DNA of 64,000 nt, from contig NGZR01000005.1 of assembly GCA_002197995.1 (NCBI GenBank), positions 1,550,001 through 1,614,000 of the forward strand, read 5' to 3'. This document shows positions 13,912 through 26,157 of this stretch, one piece after another. Positions within the stretch are counted from its first letter, which is position 1. Each line of letters begins with the position of its first letter. The notes beneath the pieces are model-generated. The model ran no database searches. It saw only the letters and a program-made list of their open reading frames with translations, and was not told where the DNA came from. The translations under genes and the position numbers were made by a program. This stretch comes from Gaeumannomyces sp. JS-464. Lineage: Eukaryota; Ascomycota; Sordariomycetes; Magnaporthales; Magnaporthaceae.

Positions 13912-15310
13912 CGCTCTGGGTCTGAGTCTGGGATCAAGTCCAACGGGCGGGCGCGCACAGATGATGTGCCCGGGGGAGCGAGGAAGGGGAATGGCAGGCC
14001 CCAGGCTTATAAGAGGTCTGGCGATGGCTTAGTGCCCCGAGTCAAAGATTTTTTAGAACGCTTCTTCAACAAGACGAGGGCCAAGGTGAAACTGCTACCA
14101 CCATAGCTCCAACAGGAAAGGGACTTCTCGAAAGATGGCCGAGGGCTGGGCCGATCCAGGTACTTCCCAAGTTAAGCAAAGATGGAAAATGGGGAACCCG
14201 GGACAAGGGCCACAAATGCGGTTTATTGTCTTGTTCCGCAGCACGTAGAATGATGCGCACTAGACCCAAAGCAGCCCAAGAACGCGAGGAATGGGCAGGT
14301 TCGCCTTCTGGGTGAGTATGACATACATAGGACGGACAGAGAAGAGGCGTGTACGTAGGTAGACGGGAGGTCTGATGTAGCCTGCACAGTGGCAGCAGCA
14401 GCAAGAGAAGCAAAAGACAGGGCTAGCAGCAACAGCAGCACCGCCTGCTGTATAGTGTAGGCAGCCGGCCTGGCACCGTGCATGGGATACCACCTGGGTG
14501 TGCCGTCACTCAGCTTGCTTGCCAGTCAAGACGCACTCAAAGCCGGGATACGGCCAAGCTCGCCCTCGCTCGGCTCCACAGGCTTCAGCAGGGATGCTAT
14601 CCGCTGGGGCAGCAGCATCAAGCAGGTACATCCACCGATGTACCAGCTTCTTTGCCTACGCCGTGCACCACCACACACCACACCCATGCCCCAAGCAGAG
14701 GCCCACGGACGGCGGAGACTCGACAAACAAACGAGGGGAGGGCGGCCCACTCGCTGGAGGTGCATTTTCGTTCGGCAAATGCTGGCTCTCGGGACGGGTA
14801 CTTCGGTACCTAGCAGCGTAGCAGCAGCGCTGGCTGGCCACGCTGTGCTGTGTAAGACGGAGAGGATCGAAGCCAAGCGTCGGTGCCCGCAAACCAGCAC
14901 GGCGCACACCTTATGCAAGTGTATGTGCGTCGTCTGGCTCCTGCAGCCGTAGCAGCAGAGGGGAGGGGGAGAAATCCGCACACGTTCTCGCGGCTTCCAC
15001 AGCGCTCGTAATTAGGTTGGGCCAGCGTGCAGCAAAAGGGGGGAGGAGGGGCTTTGGTTGGGAGAGAGAAGCACTGGATGGCCAGTAGGTCAACAAGGAC
15101 CAGGATAGGGGTCCCAGAGAATATGCAACGAGAAGAAACAGCAGCGCCAAACGAGGATTTGGAAGGATGCCACGCCGGGCACGGTGCTACCTGGTGAAAG
15201 GTACATAATAAAAGGGGTGAGCGCAGAGGTGAGGGCGTGCGAGAGGGGAGAGTGGGTAGAGGGGGTGGGCTGAGAATGGCGAGTGAGGGAAAGGATAATG
15301 GCTGCAGAAA

Positions 15311-15420
15311 AAAGAAAAGAGAAAAATAATCAAAACGGGAAGGAAGGAGGGGACAAAGGAGAAGGGAAAAAAAAAAAAGGAAAAAAGGGAAAAAAAAAAG
15401 GAGGAAAGAGAAGGAAACGC
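15311..15420. repeat. Polypurine tract
   Basis: Nearly pure A/G sequence on the plus strand; from about 15342 onwards it has only a few pyrimidine interruptions. It includes A runs of 9-12 separated by GG or GGG. Tracts like this can adopt triplex structures. It runs directly into the hairpin at 15421-15444. Confidence 0.8.
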
Positions 15421-15444
15421 GGGCCCACTAGATCAAGTGGGCCC
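15421..15444. other. Perfect 9-bp inverted repeat (hairpin)
   Basis: GGGCCCACT and AGTGGGCCC flank a 6-base loop, AGATCA. The stem is GC-rich and perfectly paired. It lies immediately after the polypurine tract and before a C-rich stretch. No adjacent gene uses it as an obvious terminator, so its role is unknown. Confidence 0.75.
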
Positions 15445-15709
15445 CCAGACTCAAAAATGATACACTGGTAGCAGTGCGCACACCCCCACCCCACTACGGT
15501 CTGGTACCAAGATGAAGTACCCCCCTCCCAGGGCTAACGGCGCTGAGCAGGGGTCTTTTGCAACCCCCGCTGTGGCCACCCCGGCCGCTCAATGACGGTT
15601 GCAAGGCTAGATGAAATTGCCCGATGGCCAGGCTGTCAAAGCAGGGGTCTTCCCTGCATGCGTGCCATCGTAGACGCGGAGCCCGGGTTCATCCCACTCC
15701 CACTACTTT

Positions 15710-15731
15710 GGGGGGGGGGGGGGGGGGGGGG
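15710..15731. repeat. Poly-G run of 22
   Basis: Uninterrupted G run in noncoding DNA. Length may be imprecise for the same reason as other long homopolymers here. Confidence 0.95.
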
Positions 15732-18700
15732 TGGCGTGCGAAAACAGTGAGGAGAGAGAGACAGAGTGTGTATGTGTGTGGCAAAGAGACCTCCACATCC
15801 ACTACCCCTACCACCCTCAACAGGCCAGCCAGTGCCTTGCAGTGGCTGGCTCTATTGGATCTGGGACAGAGTGCGGATGTGCGGGTATAGACACCCGTTG
15901 ATTCCCTATGCTTCTGAGTTGCGAGGCCGAAGCACTAACCTAATCCCAGGAAAGAGAAAAAGGGGGACCCGGTGCTGGTGATGGCAGTCAGGGACGGACG
16001 CCATGTGCACGGCAAAGTCGTCGTCGGATGGCAGGCTAGTATACTGGTGCCAACATCCCAGCACCGCCATGGACATCAACATCCACATGCGTTCTGTTAC
16101 CTCGTCAACCCTCGTCCAGCTTGGGATCAAGACACGCCGATAAAAGGCCATGATCCAAGCTTCTCAAGACTGATGGAAGCGAGTTGACGGCGGCATGGCA
16201 CCAGCATTACTACCACCCCATGTTTGTTGCCTTCTGTCTTGCTTGCCTAGTCGGTTTCCCGCGAACCAGGTTGCGAACCCGGCGTATGAAATGGGTCGGC
16301 TGCTTCACCGGCCAGCCCACGGGCTTTGACGAGGAGAGAACGATGCGCACGCAAGCAAACAAGGCAAGCGCGCAAGAAGCCGATGAGACATTTGTCATAG
16401 GTGTGGTGGGAAGTATAGCGGCCGAGATAGGGCCTCCCTGGCCTATTCTTGGGTCGGCTACGCGAGGTAGAGTGCAGGTGCGTCCAAAGCTGCTGCATAG
16501 GTTGTTTGGCTTGACTTTGCTCGAGCCGGCCCCCAGACCTCGCTGCGAGCGGGGGCGAGCAGCAGCTAGGGCCAAAGGCACGCGGAGGTGAGTACTAGCG
16601 GGGCAGGATGCGGTAGGCATGTCGCACACGCGGATAGGCAAGGCATTGTGCCAGTGTGCGAGGTGACCGGTCGACTCCACGACCCGGCCTCATGGGCATC
16701 TCGGAAGCCAGCACCTGTTCCGTACGACACAAGGTTTTCGCTGCCTCGTGCGCCGATGCCGCCGCCTTCCTGCTCCCATCATTCCACCCGTCGTGCCCAC
16801 TTACCTGGAACAGCCCTGTTGGGAATGGATCAGAGCCGATCGAGAGACCTGTGTTCAACAGGCACATGCAAGTTCCCCGGGGAGATATGGGCTGGCAGGA
16901 GACCCAAGCGATACGCCTCCCCGCAAGGCGCCAGACATGTGCAATGTGGAACCCGAAGTCGGCACAGGCGGCGGCCGAGTCTGTGCGAGGATGCTATGCC
17001 CATGATGTAAAACACCCGAACGAATCTATTGTCGAGCGGGAGAATAACACTTCACCTTGGCCAAGTATGAGGGCCGTGTAGAGAACAAGGGGGGTTATCA
17101 GACAAGAATAGTTAGTGACGGTAAGGGGCAATCCGCTAGAAGCACTTCAACTCCAAAAAAACTCCATGCCATGCCCGATTTTGCGTCCAACGGTAGCGCT
17201 GTGGAGCCATGGACACTGGCCTGCTCGGCTGCGGTAAGTCCTCCGAAAACGGGACCGTGGGATGGTGGCGGCTGACGAGTTGATACTGAGTGCGCGCTCT
17301 GGAAGGAAGACTGAGCCTTGGGTGGCTGGTCAGAGAGTGTGTTGCGCATGCACCAGCATGCAGGCCCGTCACTGGGTTCGCCTCCAGCTGCCGTCCGTTC
17401 CCTTTCACGCACGAGTCGATAAAAAAGAACAAAATCAAAAAGAGAAAAAAAAAGCAACGATAACAACTGGTGGCGGGAGAACCCCCAGACTAGCCGGACC
17501 GGATCCAATGGCAGCCGGAAAGGCTTAACGGTGGATCGGCCGGCCTCTCATAGCTGCTGTCAAGTGTCTGGAATATAGTTGCGGATTCTACAAGGTCGAG
17601 GGGGGCGGTATACGCTGACACCTGTGGGAGGCAACTGCTGTTCCGACAGCGTCGTCTTGTTTTCTGGCAGCAGTCGCCGGGTGGGAGCGGGCCATTCCCT
17701 GCGAGCGCCGTGACGTAGCAAACAGCCACCCTACTGTACCTGAACACGCAGCCAAGAGCTAGCATAGCCTGCTTGCTCGTTCGAACCTTTTTCGTCTGGC
17801 GGTTGGGTGTCCGAGTTTCGTGCGTGCTGCTAGTCCGGTTCTCGGGGGCTCCGTTGTGAGAGGCGAGTCGAGGGCGTCAGTCATGGAGTTTGCCGCGATT
17901 GCCAGGATTACGATGATGACAACTACAGGCCGAAAGCCGCCGGTGGTGGAGAGTCGCGTAGCTTGCCCCTGAGGTCGATCAGCACCCATCTGTCTTGCGT
18001 ACCCCTGGCTCCTTTGTTGCTGGGGCGGTTGCCAAGTGAAAAGCCTTCAGCTTTTCAGGTCAGCAGAACGGCCGGCTCGGTGCGTGGTGTGGCCTTCTCG
18101 CGATGGCGGCGGCGCTTATGGTGTAGAGTCCCCGCAATGTTGGCAAAATCACTCAAAGTTGGCATAAACAACTCGACATGACTGGCTGGCGTGACCTCGC
18201 CTTCAGCTGCAACCGAGGATCATCATCGACGCTGGCGGGTCATGACAAGCATGCTCAACAATAGGATGCGGACGTGAATCTCAGCAGAGGCGCAGGTGGC
18301 GGCAGAGTGCGTCTGCACAGCTGCTCCAGGCTTCCTTCAGGCGGCTTTCGTCAGGCCAGCCAGCGGCTGGGCGCATCTTGATTGGCGGCAAGGCCGCAAG
18401 CTGATCCCGGCTTGGCTCGACCGTGTGCTGCTTTGTTGTGGGTAAGTGTGCATTTGTGTGGAGGTTGAGGCCACAGCGAGCGCAGGGCGCATGGCCTGAG
18501 CGGGCTTTGGTCTGGGTCAAGGCCCCAGGCCAGCGACTTGGATTCCAGCTGGCGGCGAAAAACGAGCAAGGGTGGGTGCTCGTCAGCGATCAAGAGGCCA
18601 GCAATGCAACCGACAGTCCACGACAAGGGTCCCAGGCCCAGGTCAACAAGAAAAGAGAACGAGAGAGAAAAGAACAGCTAGGCTATCAAAGAGCCATGGC

Positions 18701-21696
18701 AGCCTCAGCAGCCTGGTCGGGGCGACCTACTAGCAAAGTGATCGTGGCCCCCGGACCAATGAACGAAGCCAGCCCTCGACGCACTAATAGGCGACACCTG
18801 GCTGGTGCTGCGGTGTGTGTTGTGTGTGCCCTACTGCTGACATCGGTGTTGTCTGCTAGACGGGAGTTTCCAGTCTCCAGGAAGCCGGCCTGAACTCGTC
18901 TGTTGCGAATAAGCTCGGATGCTTTTCTGATAGTCGCATGGGCCTTATTTCGTGCTCCAGGGAAGGGCCTGCCGGCAGAGCAGCGCTGACTTTGTCGGCC
19001 AGCAGCTTGTTTTGTTGCATCTTAATTCCTTGTGTCGAGTCCCCGGTCGCTCCTCCACCCGCTCGTCGATCCGGCCGTGGTCGCGCGGATTCAACAAGAA
19101 AGTTGCTCCTTCTGGCGGTTGGCTGGGGAAGGAGCGACAGGGGTGGCGGTTGCCAGTGTGGCTTGTGTCAATCTGGTGTTTCGATCGTGTGGGACATCAA
19201 AAAAGCCATTGGGCGGGACGAGGCAGGTCCTGGTGAGCTGTCACTGGCTTGGTCGGTCGTGCCTGTCACCGACGCCCCGGACAGATCAGCAGCCTCTCGT
19301 CCGATCCCGAGGGGAGCAGCCAATTGGTCGGCCGCAGATGTGTCAGCCACTGGCTTCAACTTTGTCAATCGACGCTAGACGACCCGTTGTGGCACAGCAC
19401 ACTTGATAACCTCCACTGTTGTTCTGGAGTAAAGAAGTTGACGCTTGTTTTGATGGAGCGCTCTTTGGCCTACGTTTGTTTCCCCCGAGGAACGGCCAGT
19501 GAACAATCGCAATTGTCCGCTCGCTTCCGCCACTCGGTCAATCCCAAAGTCACATACCCACGGCCTCGTATGTCTTCTGAGCTTTTTGCATGTGCAAATC
19601 GCTGTGCGCAAGAAGGACGGCAGCCCGGACTGGGTCAGGGCGCTCTCAGCGACAGGCCACCCTTGTCCCGGGGATCTGGATCAACTTCTCATCGGCGGTT
19701 GGCTGGCGGTCGTTACCATAGTGAACACCCACTGACTGAGTCTACAGCCATCCAGCGCGGCAGAACCTAGCGCTCTCAATACGGCACTGCTGTCAGGTCC
19801 CAAGACTCATGGCCAATAACAACACCATCTTCTTCCTCGGCATTGTAGAAGCCATCCTTTTTTAGCTTTTAGGCCTGCAACCGCCGTCTCCCCAGTGGCA
19901 AGCAAGGCATTCAATCCTCCGAGCAGATGCCGACGCGCTAGCATCGATTCCTCCGAGCGCGATACCCACGCGCCAGGCTGGGTGGGAAGCAAGGCACGCA
20001 CATGAAGCTATCCCAGCTTCCCCCAGCAGACTCTATAAGGACCCGGCGACAGGCAAGGGCGCTCTTGCTTTATTCCCATATCGGTCTAGCGGGAGCAGCA
20101 CACTAGGATCTAGCCCTGTCCAGGAAGCCTTCAGCGGCGCTCGTATACGCAAGCGCACCGCTTGCCCGCCGGACTAGGCAATTTTGGCCGCGGGAACCAA
20201 GTTGAGGATGGGCAAACAAACAAAGATGCCGAACCTGATACTTCGGCACCTTACCCCCCAGGCCCTTAGTCACCACGCCCAGGTTTCAGAAGCCCGGGGC
20301 CAGGTCGAGCGCTGCAGTGCAGGCCCTGCAAGTGTGCATGCGCTGCAGGCCGTCACCCCGACGCCCTTGCCCCGAGTGGTGCTAAAGTTAGCCATGCCGT
20401 TGAAGCAGCCCGTCTCCATGGACGTCCGAACATGGGCTATTACACCTGCTTGAGAGCTTTCAATTGACTTCGACAGGCGCCCATCTGTAACTCGGCGGCC
20501 TGGCTGCCCGGGATGCCGCAGCCCCCTGGCCTGCGGGGGTCGATATTTGGTGGCCAGCCTGTGGTTGTGTTGGCTGTATGCAGTCATGGTCAAGGCCAAG
20601 TGATGGCCAGAGCTCGAGCTCACCATCTCTGCACTCCCAGGATTAAATGCGCTCCATGATACACCGGGATGGATCCGGAGGAAGCATGGTTCGGCATCGA
20701 AAGCCGCCGCCCACCAACAGCGTCCACGCATGGAGGACCCCGAAACGTCGCATTTGTCTTCCCTAATTTGTATGAGGACGGAAGCCGCAACCTTCTACAT
20801 TTCCGTGGCGGTGGTTAGGTCCACCGCGCAGAAACCAACGATGATCCCTCTCCAACGGGACGGGACCCGTTCCCGTTTGTGCGGCCCTCGCATGCCCGCG
20901 CCGCATCCACACTCGGCGCCGTCGCCATGTCGGCTTGGCGCATTGTCACTGTGGTGCCTTTCGCAATAGGGACTACCGTATTCCCCTACGCCATGGCCTG
21001 TCGTTCTTCTGGCGGCGCCGAGGCCAGAAGGTGCCTACTGTGTTGGCGCCTGGTGGCATGGTTGGGTAGATGGCAGGAGTCGCGGTGGGTCGACAGTGCA
21101 CGGCAAAACGAAACGCTAGCCTCCTCGTGATGCAGGCAAACGATCATATTCCCAAAGCGGCGTGGTAAGCCCATCGGCCCGCTGTCAAAACCTCCAAGCG
21201 TGGCATAGCGACCAGTGTTTGCATCCCAGGAAGCTCTCGGACAGACCGCGCGATCGCACGGCTTAGCCGATGGAAGCGGACAGAAACATGGGTGCTGGCC
21301 CCCATTTCTTTCGTGTTGGTCGATAGGGGGCACCGCCCAAGCATGGGGTCGGGAGATGGTGCTGGCCTTGTTTACCCACCGTCGAGGGATTAGATTGTTC
21401 CAGCGGGCTTCTGGTCTGATGATGGAAGCCTTCTCAGGGGGCGGCTGAGGGAAACATGCAAGCACTAAAAGGTGGGGAAGACTGGGAGTGATTTGATTTG
21501 ATTTCCGCTAGCAGGCCGGCCCCACAGTGTCCCAGCACCGAACACCAAGCCGGCTGGGGGCTTCTGAGCTGGGCCTCACGTCACGGCGTTCGTCTTGCTC
21601 CCCACAGGTTATGCAGATCTTGCTTGCATGGCATGGCAGTGCACATCATCAGTCGCCACAGGAACAACCCAACGGCTTTGTGCACCTCTGGCAAAT

Positions 21697-21756
21697 CTGC
21701 ACATCCACCGGTATGCGATATAAAAGCTGCACATCCCCCAGTATGTGATATAAGAG
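21697..21756. repeat. 30-bp direct tandem duplication
   Basis: Two adjacent 30-bp copies (21697-21726 and 21727-21756) starting CTGCACATCC and ending GATATAAAAG or GATATAAGAG. They differ at four positions, three of them transitions. Each copy ends in a TATA-like GATATAA motif. Noncoding as far as I can see. Confidence 0.85.
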
Positions 21757-23261
21757 CGGCTCTAACCCCGGGGACGCTGCTGCGACGGTTGTAGCCTTGG
21801 CCATTTAACTGACGTTGCTTGATCTGTCATGCTCCCGCCCGTTTCCCGCCAGCTCTCTTGAATCAGTCGCGAGGCCAACCTGACGCGTTGCGGGTTAGCC
21901 CAAGGCCGCCCAAGGCCTCCCAATGCCTTGGGCTTGACTCGAAACCCCCACATTTGAGTCGACAAAATGCCCGTTTGGAGCGCGTGGCTAACTCGTGGCT
22001 GGTGGCGTTCGGCGCTGAGACTGCCATGAGCCGTCCCCCACCCAACCGGTGGCGGTCATCAGTGACAAACAAGCATGGGCGGCGTGTCAGTCACATTCAA
22101 CAAACATGGGGTTTGCCCGGAGCTGTTTGAACAAACAATTTATGCCAGACGCGCCCGCAAAGTGACAGCCGGCGGCGAGTCTCGTCTGGACGGATCTTTT
22201 GAGCCCCGGATCAAGGGGCTCCATATTTGTCGCCCTCTCTCCGCCTTTCCCACCATCCATACCATCCATGCCATCCATCCCTATTACCCGTTTCCGCCCT
22301 CCCAACGCGAGGGTCCCCAGGCGTCTAGCCAAGGGGAGGGGTGCGTTGCCGCGCTGGATGGAGCCTCTCAATGGCACTTGAAGCAGGCCCGGCGGCTGGC
22401 TGGCTGAGTGCCGCGAGATCTTTCTCTCCAAATCTATTACGCTCGTGCTCGTCTCGAACGTTACCCACCCAATTCCTACCTTGGGCTGCAGGCCGGCGTC
22501 GAGCCCACCAACCCCACCCGAGCAAAGGGAACTGGACGACGAACCTGAACCTGATGGCACCCACCGGCGGGCCCACACTGGATGGACAGGCCCACTGGCG
22601 GATGCAAGTAGCCGTTCGCGACAATGACTGGAATAGGAATGGTCGCAAAATGCTTCTTTTTTTTTTTTTTTTTTTTTTTTTTGGGTCTGCGGGACCCGGG
22701 CCCACCGCCTTCTGCTGTCCCTCGTCCCCATCACGCCCGTCACCCACGCGAGGGAGGCAGAGATGCTCGTTTCGGTCGCGAGGCATGCTCTCCAGTCCCA
22801 CGACCCTCACGTTCTACCCCTACCTGTTCCCATCCCCAAGAATCTGAGCCACGGGACGGACACGAGCAGAACCGAGGGACACGAGGAGAGGGCGGGGGCG
22901 GGTGTGACTGCTCCAATCAATCTGATAATGGCAGCGCTGTTTATCTGGCGGGCGCAGCAGCAGCAAAACAGAGCTTGGCGACCGGACCAGGTCCCGATTT
23001 GATATCCCGCGCGTGACAAAGGCCCGGCAGCTTTGCAAAAAAAAAAAAAAAAAAAAGGGTCCGTGTGCCAAGAGACGGACATTGGACGGTGCGCACCATA
23101 CCTGCCATGCCCTGGTGCCATTTCCCTCTCACCCTCGGCGGCAGCGTCCGGCCGGTGACAACCCCGGGGACCTAACGGAACCAGGCTAGCTCACCCGGCA
23201 AACGGTGCCCTTTTTGGTCAGGAATTCCCTCGACGGAAAGTTTGCACGGGGTGATGGCTCG

Positions 23262-23360
23262 AAAGGGCTTCATCAATCACGGGAAGACACACTGGAAAAG
23301 GAAATTACAGAGCAACAGCTCCAAAGGGCCTCATCAAATCACGGGAAGTTCCACTGGAAG
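23262..23360. repeat. Direct repeat pair of about 38 bp
   Basis: Copies at about 23262-23299 and 23323-23360 share AAAGGGCYTCATCAA, TCACGGGAAG and CACTGGAA, with small differences between these blocks. They are separated by about 23 bp. No coding frame explains them. Confidence 0.7.
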
Positions 23361-24221
23361 AAGAAGAAAACGGAAATACAGAACCACAAAGCAAAGGTCC
23401 CAGCCGACGACGGCGGTGACGACGACGATCATAACCACCCGTCCTTCTCCTGATTGCTTTCCCTTTGCAGCCACCTGGCCCAGACTATACGTCTGTATAG
23501 CTCCCCTCAGATGTGCCCTCGCCTTCGTTCCAAACCGCCAGCCACTCTCCTCTACACACAGCTCATATGTCATGACACACGTCCGCTTCCTTGGTTGTCT
23601 GACCAGAGCCTCTCCGTGCGGAGTCCGGACGGGTGTGTCTGGCCCTGACAGCCTTTGACAGCGGCTCCGTCGGGCACATGGCACATGCCACCCCCTGGCT
23701 GCAAGGAATGACAGCACGTCCCCCTCCCCTCAAAACTAGGTACCGGCCTGGTTAGTCTAGTAGCATGGGTCCTTGTGCAGTTGCAGAGGCGGAGCAAGAA
23801 AAAAAAAGGGACCCAGCTCCACCAAGTGGAATTTGCCGGCGGGTCTCGACTTTCAATGCCAGAGGATTAACTGATGCTGACTGGCTGGACCGGCTGTCTG
23901 TGATGGAAACATTGGTTCCCCAGCTTCGATGTGCAAGGGGCGCGAGATGCCTCATATCGGCGCCTCCACCCCTTAAAACACATTGCCCTATACTTGGTTG
24001 CTGGCGGGTGCTACCTCTCGCAGTGAGGCCCTTTTTCTCGCCAGCCAAGAGCCTCCAATTTACGGCGCGGCGTGTGGGAAGCCCAAAGTACCTGCTGAAC
24101 GAAGATGGATGGATGGGTGGATGGCGAGAGCTAAGATTGTACCTTATCCAATGTGCCAGCAGGCATGCATGCAAGGCGGCCATGGTGACGCACGTCAGAA
24201 GCCACGACGAGGTTGAAAGGG

Positions 24222-24312
24222 CCCGCCCACACACACAAACACACAAACACACAAAACACACACACACACACGCACCACCACCTACCACCATTACCACACA
24301 CACGCACACACA
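24222..24312. repeat. CA-rich microsatellite
   Basis: Imperfect (CA)n-type sequence with CACAAA and CACCAC interruptions spanning about 90 bp. It accounts for the Thr/His-rich stretch of an otherwise meaningless open frame. Confidence 0.9.
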
Positions 24313-25936
24313 GACACTTTTTGTTGGTGCGAACATGCATCTCGAGCAGGGGTACGGCACCCAAACAAAGCGAATAGCAGCTCCAGCCTGTCAGAGACGG
24401 TTACGAACCCGACAAAGAGCCACTCGACGACTTTTCGCTGTTGCGGCGCGCGACATCGCCAATCTTGCCTGCATGGGAGGCGAGAGTCACCGTGCCACCG
24501 TGCCCACCCTTCCCCACCCTTCCACCCTCCCCTCCCACCAGTTCGTTCCCTCGTTCCGTTTCGCCGCCCTTGCCTTGCAACCGCCCACCCCTCCCCTCCC
24601 TATAGCAGCGGAGGCAGGCCTTGCTTATTATAGCCCACCCCGGGCCAAGGCTTCCGGGTTTCTTTTCTGTTGCGCACAGGACAGGTTCTTCAGCGGCACA
24701 AGTCAGGGGAGGCGTTACCGGCTGGGGATGGAACTTGGCATCCACATTTGTTCCATCCGGCGGCTTTGCACATTATCCTCAGGAGATCACTGGCTGGCTC
24801 GTGCGCGTCGAACCGCCCGCGACCACCTACCCCTTGGGTTGTTTGCGGCTTTGGTGATGTCTGACAAACGACAACCCATCGAGCAGGGGACCTTTTCCCT
24901 ATTTGCACCCTTGGAGGTGCTGGAACGTGCTGGAAAGAAACGGGCCTAGGAGATTTGTTTTATTTTATTCTTCCTTCCTTTTTTTTTTCCTTCTCCCATC
25001 CGCTCCTCTGCGGGTCACCAACGATCTCGTTGCCAAACACATCCCGAGAGCCTGCCCTGCCAATCCTCGGGAAGCTGCACCTTGATTAAAGCCGTGTGTC
25101 AGTTTGGCATGGTTGAGAAGAGATGAGTCAGCAGCAGACATGCGCGCCGCCCTCCATGGGACGATGATCATGGAGGCAAAAAAAACCGGGATAGCGGCGG
25201 GCTCTCCATCCAACATCCAGACTCTCAGACACTAGTGACAAGAGTTATCCATAGTAACCTCTAGCGCACGCATGCGGCGTGGAATGTACATGCAGGAAGG
25301 ATTATTTGTCGTTTTTAATGGCGCCTGGCCTAGATGTCCAAAGCGGGTACTACTCCCCCTCCCGATGGGTGCCAGCCGGGCCTACCCCCAAGCAAGAGGC
25401 TCAGCAGATATGAGATGATGGACACGAAGTTTGGCCGAGCGAGATTGCCAAGACTCGTCCGTGTACGTCGGGTGATGCTGGAGCCAGCCGGGCAGCTACC
25501 TGCTGTTGTAGATAAGGCCTTGAAGGCTTTCTCTGGTTCGAAACGGGGGAGTGGGTTACCTACACAAGGCGTGGATCCGGAAATACCTACGGGACCGCCT
25601 GCTGCTAAAGGGAAGCAAGCGTGTGTCGTCCACCACAGGGCAGCCTCGATCCATTGACCCGCCTGGATGTTCGGCTCGCCTCGGGCTTGGGGATTTTAAC
25701 TGGAGCCGGCCGATTCATTCGTGCACGCCTACCTGTGTCATCGTAACCATGCTCCAGGGCGCGCAGCGCGGGTAAAAAAAAAATTAAAAAAAAAAAATTA
25801 AAAAAAAAAGTAAGAATAATAATAATAAAAACGCACTGATGCACGCACCATGTTGGCTTTTACATGGGGGTTTCTTGCTGTGTGACTGAGATCTGACAAC
25901 TTTGACAGGTCAGGGCCCGGGCTTTTTTTTTTCGCG

Positions 25937-26157
25937 TACAGGTCTCAGGGATCACAAACATTAGTTGGTGGACCGCCAGGGGTTACATGACGCCGCGAGA
26001 TGCTCCCCCAGAAGAAACCGAGGTACCGATTAGGTGGGGCTAGGGTAGAAGTACATTGACTTGGGTGCAATATTCTATGCGGGGAAGTGTACCTGGGTAC
26101 TAGTCCTGATTAGGAAATGACCCATTTTAATAACATTTGTGATCCCTGGGACCTGTA
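25937..26157. mobile_element. Short inverted-repeat element (MITE-like), 221 bp
   Basis: Terminal inverted repeats of about 24 bp. The left end reads TACAGGTCTCAGGGATCACA; the reverse complement of the right end reads TACAGGTCCCAGGGATCACA. The match continues through AA and TTA with three mismatches in all. Both ends start with TA, which would be the target duplication of a Tc1/mariner-type insertion. The interior is non-coding and too short for a transposase. The inverted repeats are read directly; the MITE label and superfamily are inferred. Confidence 0.7.

Noticed and set aside
16255..16330. Possible minus-strand tRNA around a GGGTTCGCAACC motif
   Set aside because: A 5-bp T-stem with a 7-base loop forms, but the loop is non-canonical and no A-box or cloverleaf could be built.
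23765..24949. 394-codon open frame on the plus strand
   Set aside because: The translation passes through CA microsatellite (Thr/His runs) and Pro-rich noise, has no domain and overlaps other open frames; chance opening in GC-rich DNA.
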